Origin: JAAYFJ01 sp964344295
GTDB taxonomy: Bacteria; Bacillota; Clostridia; Tissierellales; Peptoniphilaceae
Direction: 5' to 3'
Length of the DNA stretch: 26,427 nt
Assembly: GCA_964344295.1 (NCBI GenBank)
Contig: CAYFMR010000015.1
Span: 1 to 26,427, forward strand
The notes below the pieces were generated by a model that was not told the DNA's origin, searched no databases, and worked only from the letters and a program-made list of their open reading frames with translations. Numbering within the stretch: position 1 is the stretch's first letter; every line of letters begins with the position of its first letter. The translations under genes were made by a program, and so were the position numbers. This document shows, one piece after another, positions 1 through 5,302 of this stretch.

Positions 1-57
1 GCGATGATTTTTCGGGTTGTCTGTCGGTCTACCCATTTTCTTCTTCGCTTTCTCCAT
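1..57 (-). CDS. N-terminus of a GRPTDNP-type (RHH-like) small protein, cut by window edge
   Basis: Nineteen codons are visible, starting MEKAKKKMGRPTDNPKNHR and running off the left edge. The G-R-P-T-D-N-P-K motif just after a basic N-terminus is familiar from small ribbon-helix-helix-like DNA-binding proteins common in Firmicute conjugative elements, plasmids and phages; that family link is recall, not a search. The start is set by AAAGGAG at 65-71, seven bases upstream. An earlier in-frame ATG at 81 (MARERSKAMEK) is less likely because it has no ribosome site. Its own promoter (87-114) lies just upstream, so it is probably transcribed separately from the small-peptide cluster. Confidence 0.6.
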   Translation of the reverse strand, partial: MEKAKKKMGRPTDNPKNHR

Positions 58-86
58 CGCCTTGCTCCTTTCCCTTGCCATATGAT

Positions 87-114
87 ATGATAATAAAGGA
101 TGGGGTAGTGGCAA
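87..114 (-). promoter_or_regulatory. SigA-type promoter for the GRPTDNP gene
   Basis: On the minus strand, TTGCCA (109-114), a 16-base spacer and TATCAT (87-92) each differ from consensus at one position. Transcription would start near 80, giving a leader of about 23 bases with the SD at 65-71. It overlaps the 5' end of the possible antisense RNA on the other strand. Confidence 0.5.
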
Positions 115-175
115 GCCCTACCCGTCCTTTTCTGCTCTGAAGCTCTGCTAATCTAGTAGAGCTTCTACTTTTTTA
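98..175 (+). ncRNA. possible short structured antisense RNA
   Basis: On the plus strand TTGCTC (62-67), an 18-base spacer and TATGAT (86-91) could start a transcript near 98. That RNA would fold at once into two hairpins. The first is 97-127, with a roughly 10-bp stem GGATGGGGTAG/CTACCCGTCC (one bulge) followed by TTTT. The second is 138-164, with a GAAGCTCT/AGAGCTTC stem followed by TACTTTTTT, a good intrinsic terminator in this direction. It would be antisense to the 14-aa ORF (148-192) and to the promoter region of the GRPTDNP gene. The layout recalls antisense copy-control or type I antitoxin RNAs. The -35 box is weak, so the first hairpin may instead just terminate the minus-strand cluster. 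Confidence 0.3.
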
Positions 176-192
176 ATAGTTTCTTCGCTCAC
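148..192 (-). CDS. 14-codon ORF (MSEETIKKVEALLD)
   Basis: The ORF starts GTG at 192, six bases after GGGGTGA, which is also the end of the preceding 49-aa ORF. The reading is MSEETIKKVEALLD, a short amphipathic acidic helix. Its stop lies inside the 138-164 hairpin. No family is recognised. The strong SD and stop-start coupling argue for translation, but at this length chance cannot be excluded. Confidence 0.3.
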   Translation of the reverse strand: MSEETIKKVEALLD

Positions 193-196
193 GTTG

Positions 197-346
197 TCAC
201 CCCGGCCATGCATATATTTCTACCCTTTTGTCTGGAATGTCTTCCTTCCGATACGAATCAATCAGTACGTGAAAAGGACCGCTTAGTGATAGCAGTCCTT
301 TTTGCATCAATGGAAATGCATCTTCATCGCGATCGCGATAAGTCAT
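197..346 (-). CDS. hypothetical 49-aa protein
   Basis: The ORF reads MTYRDRDEDAFPLMQKGLL... and ends ...RVEIYAWPG. It starts at ATG 346, about ten bases after AGAGGGG, with an in-frame TGA just upstream. It is soluble, has no membrane segment and matches no family I recognise. It is third-last in the minus-strand cluster, about 80 bases after the RHH gene. An 8-codon ORF (374-400) lies in that gap and is not counted as a gene. Its stop overlaps the SD of the 14-codon ORF. Confidence 0.45.
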   Translation of the reverse strand: MTYRDRDEDAFPLMQKGLLSLSGPFHVLIDSYRKEDIPDKRVEIYAWPG

Positions 347-427
347 GGAAAAGTGCGCCCCTCTACTTCACACTTATGAGGCGTCTAAATTCACGTCCAT
401 GGGTTTACCTATCCGCTTTTGCGCCTT

Positions 428-586
428 TTAATCTTCTTTCTCCAAATCTTGCATAACTAAATTGAGCACGTAGCTGGAGATTGTTCTATTTTCTTTTTCG
501 GCCTTTTCTTTTATCTTCTCGTGAAGCCCTTCCTCAATTCTTATGTGAAGCCTCTTCTCTGTTTTTTTGCCTTCCGTTTTTCCCAC
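428..586 (-). CDS. small ribbon-helix-helix (Arc/CopG-like) DNA-binding protein, 52 aa
   Basis: The N-terminus is lysine-rich (MGKTEGKKTEKR). It is followed by a beta strand LHIRI (residues 13-17), helix A about 20-32, a turn at N33-R34-T35 and helix B about 36-50 with S-S-Y-V-L-N-L-V. This is the classic layout of Arc/MetJ/CopG repressors, which bind palindromic operators as dimers through the paired strands. The start is GTG 586, eight bases after AGAGG. The SD overlaps the end of the preceding membrane peptide gene (AAG AGG TGA), so the two are translationally coupled. It is likely the autoregulator of this cluster; the palindrome at 1000-1011 is a candidate operator. Fold confidence is good; the role is inferred. 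Confidence 0.7.
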   Translation of the reverse strand: MGKTEGKKTEKRLHIRIEEGLHEKIKEKAEKENRTISSYVLNLVMQDLEKED

Positions 587-591
587 TTTCC

Positions 592-672
592 TCACCTCTT
601 TCTGGCCACATTAAAAGCTAAGATCGCAATTACCAAAGCCACGATACTAATGATTAAACTTATATTTTGCAT
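592..672 (-). CDS. tiny membrane peptide C, 26 aa
   Basis: Begins MQNISLIISIVALVIAIL and ends FNVARKR: one hydrophobic helix (residues 4-20) and a basic tail, the topology of holin-like/type I toxin peptides. Its core ISIVALVIAI is nearly identical to ISVIALVISI in peptide B, so the two look like diverged duplicates. There is no SD before ATG 672, and an in-frame TAA sits two codons upstream. Translation may depend on re-initiation after the MTKSPPP ORF, whose stop lies 36 bases earlier. Its last codons contain the SD of the RHH gene. Confidence 0.55.
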   Translation of the reverse strand: MQNISLIISIVALVIAILAFNVARKR

Positions 673-703
673 AGTTTATTGGTATGAGATTTACTGTGCT
701 CAA

Positions 704-717
704 CCCCCTCAAGGGGG
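704..717 (-). promoter_or_regulatory. GC hairpin overlapping the MTKSPPP stop codon
   Basis: A CCCCC/GGGGG stem has a four-base loop that contains the TGA of the MTKSPPP ORF. The 5' arm is made of proline codons. No T-run follows, so it is not a terminator. A ribosome moving through or stalling on the prolines would open it, which could control translation of the downstream peptide C. Confidence 0.4.
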
Positions 718-732
718 AGGGGATTTAGTCAT
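709..732 (-). CDS. seven-codon leader-like ORF MTKSPPP
   Basis: The ORF reads MTKSPPP-stop. It has the strongest ribosome site of the cluster, AGGAGGAGGTGA, six bases before ATG 732. The same bases encode the terminal RRR-stop of peptide B. Three prolines in a row are a known EF-P-dependent stalling signal, and here they lie directly before the stop codon and inside the 5' arm of a hairpin. This looks like a regulatory leader rather than a functional peptide. It could be coincidental given its size. Confidence 0.35.
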   Translation of the reverse strand: MTKSPPP

Positions 733-736
733 CGCC

Positions 737-808
737 TCACCTCCTCCTGTAGCTGTAGATACTGATGACCAAAGCAATTACACTAATAACAAAAGCAACA
801 TATGTCAT
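737..808 (-). CDS. tiny membrane peptide B, 23 aa
   Basis: Begins MTYVAFVISVIALVISIY and ends SYRRR: one transmembrane helix (residues 3-18) followed by an aromatic/basic end. Only a weak GGGA lies ten bases upstream of ATG 808, and a stable UUCG hairpin (843-856) precedes it in the leader. Weak ribosome sites behind hairpins are usual for toxic membrane peptides. It resembles peptide C in its core, and more loosely peptide A. Confidence 0.55.
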   Translation of the reverse strand: MTYVAFVISVIALVISIYSYRRR

Positions 809-842
809 TTGATTTTTCCCGATGGATTTGTTATAATTGTTC

Positions 843-856
843 TACCCCGAAGGGTA
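843..856 (-). promoter_or_regulatory. UUCG tetraloop hairpin between peptides A and B
   Basis: On the minus strand TACCC-TTCG-GGGTA forms a five-base stem closed by a C(UUCG)G tetraloop, one of the most stable RNA loops. It sits just after the stop of peptide A, with no following T-run. It is likely an mRNA-stabilising or translation-shaping element in the cluster transcript. Confidence 0.4.
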
Positions 857-864
857 AGGGGAAG

Positions 865-972
865 TTAATCCCCTTTCTTGTGACTATCCTTGATTACTTT
901 TAGGCTTAGTATGGATGCTACGAGGCCTAAGATTGCGGTAATCAGGGATATTGTTTTTTCTACCAGTTCCAT
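865..972 (-). CDS. tiny membrane peptide A, 35 aa (holin-like toxin resemblance)
   Basis: Begins MELVEKTISLITAILGLVAS, then a short polar stretch, and ends KDSHKKGD. There is one hydrophobic helix (residues 7-24) between an acidic N-terminus and a basic C-terminus. Size, topology and the E-x-(5)-L-I-T-A-I-L pattern resemble the short holin-like toxin family (Hol_Tox/TxpA-like), which is recall only. The ribosome site is weak (AAAGGT, about ten bases). It is the first gene of the minus-strand cluster, behind the promoter at 989-1021. Confidence 0.6.
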   Translation of the reverse strand: MELVEKTISLITAILGLVASILSLKVIKDSHKKGD

Positions 973-988
973 CGGTATGTCTACCTTT

Positions 989-1021
989 TATTAAGGAACA
1001 ACACCCGTGTTATTTTGTCAA
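989..1021 (-). promoter_or_regulatory. putative promoter of the small-peptide cluster
   Basis: On the minus strand a perfect -35 box TTGACA (1016-1021) is followed, after an overlong 21-base spacer, by TTAATA (989-994). Between the boxes lies the near-palindrome AACAC-CC-GTGTT (1000-1011). Transcription would begin just ahead of peptide A. The long spacer makes this a weak or regulated promoter at best. Confidence 0.35.
1000..1011. promoter_or_regulatory. candidate operator palindrome
   Basis: AACACCCGTGTT has perfect five-base arms around two bases and lies between the -35 and -10 boxes. RHH repressors usually bind short palindromes in this position, so it is a candidate site for the 52-aa RHH protein (428-586) or the GRPTDNP protein. 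Single copy; function is inferred. Confidence 0.3.
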
Positions 1022-1100
1022 GTGTTTTCTGCTGTTTTTCTAAAAAATAAGAAAATTTGATCCCATTGATCGCCCATCGTACGCCTATTTTTGCAAATAA

Positions 1101-1132
1101 AAAGGCCTGTGATTCACTCATCACAGGCCTTT
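1101..1132. terminator. bidirectional intrinsic terminator
   Basis: A perfect 13-base stem AAAGGCCTGTGAT/ATCACAGGCCTTT has a six-base loop and flanking A/T runs. It bounds the small-peptide cluster on its right side. The open frame running through it on the minus strand (981-1214) is therefore not taken as a gene. Confidence 0.7.
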
Positions 1133-1416
1133 CATCATTTGTGTTGTTATTCATTTTTCTGACTGCCCAATGTGTTTTTCGTGCCAGAGTCAAGGCCGCA
1201 GCAGATAGACCCATGGTTAGTCCAGTGTTTTAGTTACTCGTTTGTTCGCCTCAGACTGTGGCTTCTTTTAAAGCTCCGCTTCGGTGTGGGTAGCAGCACC
1301 TGCTCTCCCGTATGCCTCCCTTGCAGTGGTACGATCCTGTTCTCTCACGCCTTGACTGTTGATTCGATCAATGATAAAGCTAGGTATACCATCGCAAAAA
1401 TCAGCACGGAGGAACT
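1133..1416. other. intergenic stretch without a supportable gene
   Basis: No tRNA, rRNA or ORF with a ribosome site is visible. It contains TTGACT at 1352-1357 with a poor -10 (TAAAGC at 1375) and a small palindrome TTGAT-TCG-ATCAA at 1359-1371, possibly the control region of the downstream membrane protein gene. Confidence 0.3.
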
Positions 1417-1695
1417 ATGCAAGGGGTCAAACTTGTTCTACAAATCATCTTCACATCTCTATTGATTAAGTTGGTGGCGTTTTCTAATCAGAAACAAACG
1501 TCGAAGCTTGCAGGCCTGCTAAGCCGCGGCGTTGTGATTCTCGTTTTTCTGATTGCAAGTATCAGCTTGGGTATTTATGCCATCTATGCTGTAGAGGTGC
1601 ATCCTTGGAAAAGAATCATTGCAGGGGGATTCGCCCTGGCTTTGCTTGCTTACCTCACGCAATTGATTCGAGGCTATGTAAAAAAAGAAAGCTAA
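1417..1695 (+). CDS. hypothetical membrane protein, 92 aa, three predicted helices
   Basis: The start ATG 1417 follows GGAGG with a four-base gap. Hydrophobic segments span about residues 4-22, 37-58 and 66-84. The loop between the first two is polar and basic (NQKQTSK) and the tail is basic (KKES). No family recognised. It stands alone between the accessory cluster and the conserved block. The SD and continuous hydrophobic pattern support it as real. Confidence 0.55.
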   Translation: MQGVKLVLQIIFTSLLIKLVAFSNQKQTSKLAGLLSRGVVILVFLIASISLGIYAIYAVEVHPWKRIIAGGFALALLAYLTQLIRGYVKKES

Positions 1696-2188
1696 AGTGT
1701 CAAGTCAGTCAAAACTGATCATCTGGCTTCTAAAATCCAGGTGCTATATTTCATCCGAAATCGCAACGATGAAGACATCCGTGTTTCTAGGAAAATCGTG
1801 AACTTCAATGTCGCCTTTGGACGTTAGTAGTAGTCTGTGAAAGAAATCGTATTTTAAAATTGCGACCAAGGCCTCTTGGTCATTAGCCATTGCAGGGCAC
1901 AACGTACTTGAGGTCGTTCGTTCATCGCACCCTTATCGGAGTTTAAACAGCTTTTTTTCTTAAACCCGAAGATGTTGCTTAGCCGTTTTTTAGGCTAACT
2001 TATTCTTTTCATCACATCTTCACCATGCCATTACGGATACAAAAAAGAGTCTACTCTGGTCAGGTGTACTGCAAACGCTCTGCCCAGCACACGCAATCAG
2101 CTCACAGCAACCTTTTGCCGATTCACACACTTTCGTTTCACTCGTCTGATCTGGGGTATATCTTTTCTATCGAGAAGGAGGGTGTCTC
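1696..2188. other. intergenic region with a possible gene remnant
   Basis: No intact gene seen. On the minus strand 1744-1890 is open for 48 codons and is listed separately as a remnant. An imperfect TTAGCC/GGCTAA hairpin is at about 1980-1999. The last 40 bases hold the leader of the DUF2007 gene. Confidence 0.3.
1744..1890 (-). pseudogene. possible decayed gene fragment, 48 codons
   Basis: Reads MANDQEALVAILKYDFFHRL and on through KGDIEVHDFPRNTDVFIVAI to a TAG. The composition is protein-like, with alternating hydrophobic and charged residues. There is no SD before the ATG, the frame stays open for 15 more codons upstream to a TAA, and frames break on both sides. It is best read as the remnant of a longer gene; family not recognised. 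Confidence 0.25.
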
Positions 2189-2428
2189 ATGAAACGAAAA
2201 ATCGATCCCACGATGACAATGGTGTATGGTTCTTCCAATCCTCTGCTGATTGATGCCGCCACCACGCTATTGGAAGAAGCCGGTATCCCCTCTTTGGTTA
2301 AACGTCCCGGGACTGGTGGATTGATGCGTATTGTCGCCGGAGATTATAGTGTCTATCCCGCAGAACTGTATGTGCGCAAGGAGGACGAGGAGAGGGCTTT
2401 AGAACTGCTCACGCTGGTAGAGGCGTAA
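2189..2428 (+). CDS. DUF2007-family small protein, 79 aa
   Basis: Preceded by AAGGAGGG, seven bases before ATG 2189. The protein is one alpha/beta domain: a strand MTMVYGSSN, a helix LIDAATTLLEEAGIP, then the GTGG turn, a strand and a C-terminal helix EERALELL. This fits DUF2007, a putative signal-transducing ferredoxin-like domain with no established ligand. Family length is usually 65-90 aa. It is monocistronic and ends at the shared terminator 2460-2493. Confidence 0.75.
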   Translation: MKRKIDPTMTMVYGSSNPLLIDAATTLLEEAGIPSLVKRPGTGGLMRIVAGDYSVYPAELYVRKEDEERALELLTLVEA

Positions 2429-2459
2429 GTCGGTTGATTTTATCCATTATCTTTACGAA

Positions 2460-2493
2460 AAAAGAGCTATGGTTCATAAACCATAGCTCTTTT
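2460..2493. terminator. bidirectional terminator between DUF2007 gene and floA operon
   Basis: The stem AAAAGAGCTATGGTT/AACCATAGCTCTTTT is 15 bases long with a four-base loop, A-rich before and T-rich after, so it works in both directions for the convergent genes. Confidence 0.8.
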
Positions 2494-2501
2494 CATTTCG
2501 T

Positions 2502-3101
2502 TTACATTTTCCGCATGGATACCGGTTGATCCAAGACCTCCTTTAAGATGAATGCCCGCTGCAAACTAGCACGGTCTCCGGCTCCAAAGATGTCTGGTCG
2601 CTGTGGGTGCTCTTTGTTCTCTGTTTCTGCACCCAGGACCATCGCCGGCGCTTTTGGTGCAAGAGGCAGCTGTTCTCCGGCTAAAGATTCTTCTGCTTCT
2701 AGCACTTGCGGTTGCAACACCTGTGCCTCAAGACGGCGCGGTTCCATCAAATCTCTGCCACGGGACGCATCTTGTTTGGCGGCCTGATCTGCAGGTGATG
2801 GTTTCTGCCGATGGCCTATCTTTTTGCCTTCTTTCGTCCATAAGCCCGCCCACTCTTCAAAGGATTCGTCGAGATCACGCGACGCGGATACCCAGGAACC
2901 CTGTTCTGTTTTGGCGGTTCTGGCTTTGGGCATTTGGGAAGGCGATGATTTTTTTTCTTTCTTCGCCTGTTGTTTTGCTCGCTGCGTTTGCGGTCTTCTC
3001 TGTTGGTTCTTTCCCCTTTCCTGTTTCACGACAACACCATAGATGGCCAAGATCACCAACATAGGAAGGAAGGAAAAGATGATGTTTAAGAGGAAGCCCA
3101 T
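2502..3101 (-). CDS. membrane-anchored charged protein downstream of floA, 199 aa
   Basis: A single N-terminal transmembrane helix (residues 3-24, FLLNIIFSFLPMLVILAIYG) is followed by a long low-complexity tail rich in K, Q, R, E and A. A conserved-looking C-terminal motif reads RASLQRAFILKEVLDQPVSM. That motif resembles the AxILSEILGPPxA ending of small proteins coded after floA in many Clostridia (recall). The start lies two bases after the floA stop, so it is the third gene of the nfeD-floA operon and may be a partner of the flotillin microdomain. Exact function unknown. Confidence 0.65.
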   Translation of the reverse strand: MGFLLNIIFSFLPMLVILAIYGVVVKQERGKNQQRRPQTQRAKQQAKKEKKSSPSQMPKARTAKTEQGSWVSASRDLDESFEEWAGLWTKEGKKIGHRQKPSPADQAAKQDASRGRDLMEPRRLEAQVLQPQVLEAEESLAGEQLPLAPKAPAMVLGAETENKEHPQRPDIFGAGDRASLQRAFILKEVLDQPVSMRKM

Positions 3102-3103
3102 GG

Positions 3104-4093
3104 TTACTTCCCTGTTTCTTGATCTTTACCGGAGATGGCTTCACGCATTTGGGTGTCTGCCATCACGTTTTTCATCGTGTAGTAATCCATCACACCAAGA
3201 TTACCAGTGCGAAGGGCTTCTGCAATCGAGCGCGGAACTTCCGATTCCGCTTCGACGACTCGAGCGCGCATGGCCTGCACTTCTGCACGCATTTCTTGCT
3301 CTCTGGCCAAGGCCATGGCACGGCGTTCAGACGCTTTGGCTTCTGCAATCCGCTTATCAGCTTCGGCTTGGTCGGTTTGCAGTTTCGCGCCGATGTTTCG
3401 GGCCACGTCGACGTCAGCGATGTCGATCGAAAGGATTTCAAAAGCTGTACCGGAGTCCAGCCCTTTTTCTAAGACCATTTTAGAGATGGAGTCGGGATTT
3501 TCCAATACCGCTTTGTAGCTGGCAGAGGATCCCACCGTGGTGACGATTCCTTCACCGACACGGGCGATAATGGTCTCTTCCCCAGCTCCCCCGACCAAGC
3601 GGTCAATGTTAGCTCTTACCGTCACTCGCGCCTTAACGATTACTTCGATCCCGTCTTTAGCCACAGCAGCGATATTAGGCGTTTCAATGACCTTGGGATT
3701 AACTGACACTTGTACCGCTTCTAGCACATTACGACCGGCCAGGTCAATGGCAGCAGCGCGTTCAAACTCCAAAGGGATATTCGCTCGCTGTGCTGCGATC
3801 AAAGCATCCACCAAAGCATTGACATTCCCACCGGCCAAGTAGTGGGCCTCTAAGTTTTCAATCTTGAGATCCAAACCGGCTTTGGTGGCTTTGATCATCG
3901 GGTTCACAATACGACCCGGAGCCACGCGACGAAGTCTCATCCCAATCAACGTGGAGATTTTTAAGCGGACACCGGAGAAGAATGCGGTGATCCATAGCCC
4001 CACTGGAATAAATCGGAAAAATAAAAACAAAGCGATGATAATTAACACAATGACGCCTACATTATAGACTACAACTGGCCCTGCATTACTCAT
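3104..4093 (-). CDS. floA: flotillin-like protein FloA (YqfA family), 329 aa
   Basis: A membrane scaffold of the SPFH superfamily that organises functional membrane microdomains. There is an N-terminal hydrophobic hairpin (residues about 9-40), then GMRLRRVAPGRIV, the SPFH-like domain, and a long coiled coil rich in A, E, K and R (about 215-280) that drives oligomerisation. Length matches the family (about 330). The start ATG 4093 has GGGAGG upstream inside nfeD, overlapping it by eight bases, so the two are coupled. The nfeD-floA pair is the standard flotillin operon. Confidence 0.9.
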   Translation of the reverse strand: MSNAGPVVVYNVGVIVLIIIALFLFFRFIPVGLWITAFFSGVRLKISTLIGMRLRRVAPGRIVNPMIKATKAGLDLKIENLEAHYLAGGNVNALVDALIAAQRANIPLEFERAAAIDLAGRNVLEAVQVSVNPKVIETPNIAAVAKDGIEVIVKARVTVRANIDRLVGGAGEETIIARVGEGIVTTVGSSASYKAVLENPDSISKMVLEKGLDSGTAFEILSIDIADVDVARNIGAKLQTDQAEADKRIAEAKASERRAMALAREQEMRAEVQAMRARVVEAESEVPRSIAEALRTGNLGVMDYYTMKNVMADTQMREAISGKDQETGK

Positions 4094-4553
4094 GACATAC
4101 CTCCCTTACAATGACATTTGACCCGCTAATGCGAATCACTTCTACTTCACGATTATTTTCGATAAAGGTTCCTTCTTCTGCCACGGCGTCATAGCGCTCA
4201 AGCCCGATGACGATGTAGCCTGACGGACGTAGAGCCGAAACCGTTTTTCCTCTAGTGCCAAGGGGGATTTTTTCTTCCGCCCCCGTGCCATAACCGGCCT
4301 TGCTGTCAATGGATGAAGACAGGCCTAATAAGCGAAATAGTGCACTGGCTTCACCTTTTTTACTCAACCTGGCTAAAAACCAAATGAGCAAAACCAGCGC
4401 TGCAACGGCTGCCATAATCCCTGCGTAGAGACCGTAGACTGTAAAAACGTTGTAGACTATCAGCGCTAATCCCGCCAATCCGAAGATCCCAAAACCTGGG
4501 ATAAAGCCTTCGATTACCAGGAGGATGATACCAACAATTCCTAACGTAAACAT
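4086..4553 (-). CDS. NfeD-like membrane protein, 155 aa (short form)
   Basis: The N-terminal half has closely spaced hydrophobic helices (residues 1-25, 25-42, 43-63). The C-terminal half is the NfeD OB-fold: LGTRGKTVSALRPSGYIVIGLERYD... and ...VEVIRISGSNVIV. The protease domain of long NfeD is absent, as in the short partner proteins coded beside floA. The start ATG 4553 follows GGAGG by six bases. Promoter at 4578-4607. It acts in the membrane with FloA. Confidence 0.85.
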   Translation of the reverse strand: MFTLGIVGIILLVIEGFIPGFGIFGLAGLALIVYNVFTVYGLYAGIMAAVAALVLLIWFLARLSKKGEASALFRLLGLSSSIDSKAGYGTGAEEKIPLGTRGKTVSALRPSGYIVIGLERYDAVAEEGTFIENNREVEVIRISGSNVIVREVCHE

Positions 4554-4577
4554 AGGACACCTCCTTTTATCTATTTT

Positions 4578-4607
4578 AGTATACCCTTATCCCATCCAAA
4601 CATGCAA
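4578..4607 (-). promoter_or_regulatory. promoter of the nfeD-floA operon
   Basis: On the minus strand TTGCAT (4602-4607), 18 bases, then TATACT (4578-4583). Transcription would start near 4571, just upstream of the GGAGG of nfeD. The -35 box abuts the T-run of the rpsU terminator. Confidence 0.6.
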
Positions 4608-4613
4608 AAAATA

Positions 4614-4641
4614 AAGAAAGCCCGAATATTCGGGCTTTCTT
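4614..4641 (-). terminator. rpsU intrinsic terminator
   Basis: A perfect 28-base palindrome, AAGAAAGCCCGAAT paired with ATTCGGGCTTTCTT, is followed on the minus strand by TATTTTTT. It ends the rpsU transcript and separates it from the nfeD promoter. Confidence 0.8.
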
Positions 4642-4667
4642 ATTTTAGGGTTACAGGAATGGAAGCA

Positions 4668-4844
4668 CTAACGATATCTCTTCTTACGTGCTTCTTCAGA
4701 TTTCTTTTTTCTTCTGACGCTGGGTTTCTCATAGTGTTCTCTCTTGCGAGCTTCTTTAAGAACGCCAGAATTGGCACATTGACGTTTAAAGCGTTTCAAT
4801 GCGTTATCTAGAGATTCATTTTCTCCAACCTTAATTTCAGTCAT
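4668..4844 (-). CDS. rpsU: 30S ribosomal protein S21, 58 aa
   Basis: Reads MTEIKVGENESLDNALKRFK, continues with RQCANSGVLKEARKREHYEK and ends in the very basic SEEARKKRYR. This matches bacterial S21, a small-subunit platform protein needed for initiation, in both length and pattern. The start ATG 4844 follows GGGAGGG. It has its own promoter (4921-4949) and terminator (4614-4641). A CTCTTAT-GA-ATAAGAG hairpin (4860-4875) lies just before the ribosome site and could affect initiation. yqeY, often next to rpsU, is not here. Confidence 0.95.
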   Translation of the reverse strand: MTEIKVGENESLDNALKRFKRQCANSGVLKEARKREHYEKPSVRRKKKSEEARKKRYR

Positions 4845-4920
4845 CTATACTTCCCTCCCCTCTTATTCATAAGAGTTCGATACTGGATCCATCAATTGCC
4901 AGATTCAGTATACAGAGAAC

Positions 4921-4949
4921 ATTATACATGATTGTCATCTAATGCGCAA
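4921..4949 (-). promoter_or_regulatory. rpsU promoter
   Basis: On the minus strand TTGCGC (4944-4949), a 17-base spacer and a perfect TATAAT (4921-4926). It lies in the 117-base gap after the HIT gene, giving rpsU an untranslated leader of about 70 bases. Confidence 0.65.
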
Positions 4950-4961
4950 GTGCCTTTCTCA

Positions 4962-5300
4962 TTACCCTGGAGGCCATTGTAAGCTGCGACCGCCCAAGAG
5001 ATGGATATGCAAGTGGGACACCGTCTGGCCCCCGTCTTCGCCCGTGTTAATGACCAGGCGATATCCGTTATCTAAGCCTTCTTTGGCAGCAATATCTTTT
5101 GCCACGCCAATCATATAGCCCAACAGCTCTTCATCTTTCGGTCCCATTTTTGCCACCGAGTCCAGGTGCTTCTTGGGTACGATTAGGATATGGGTTGGCG
5201 CTTGGGGATCAATGTCTCGAAAGGCATAAACTCTTTCGTCTTCATAGACGCAGTTCGAAGGGATTTCTCCTTGACTAATCTTACAAAAAAGACAATCCAT
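4962..5300 (-). CDS. HIT-family nucleotide hydrolase (HinT-like), 112 aa
   Basis: Begins with the family signature DCLFCKISQGEIPS and has the histidine triad H-L-H-I-H-L-L near residues 96-102 plus the GGQTVSHLH loop. Such proteins hydrolyse adenosine 5'-phosphoramidates and related nucleotide conjugates in the cytoplasm. Length is normal. GGAGG lies six bases before ATG 5300, and the gene starts two bases after mtaB, making it the last gene of the chaperone operon. Confidence 0.9.
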   Translation of the reverse strand: MDCLFCKISQGEIPSNCVYEDERVYAFRDIDPQAPTHILIVPKKHLDSVAKMGPKDEELLGYMIGVAKDIAAKEGLDNGYRLVINTGEDGGQTVSHLHIHLLGGRSLQWPPG

Positions 5301-5302
5301 GA

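Noticed and set aside
374..400. 8-codon ORF after the RHH gene (MDVNLDAS)
   Set aside because: Too short, only a partial SD, and nothing else supports it.
208..868. Plus-strand ORFs of 82 and 115 aa over the small-peptide cluster
   Set aside because: They are antisense to better-supported minus-strand genes with SDs and have unusual composition.
981..1214. 77-aa minus-strand ORF
   Set aside because: It runs straight through the perfect 13-base terminator stem at 1101-1132 and has no ribosome site at its start.
1160..1380. Possible tRNA or SRP RNA in the gap before the membrane protein
   Set aside because: No cloverleaf arms, T-loop motif with partner stems, or SRP core could be found.
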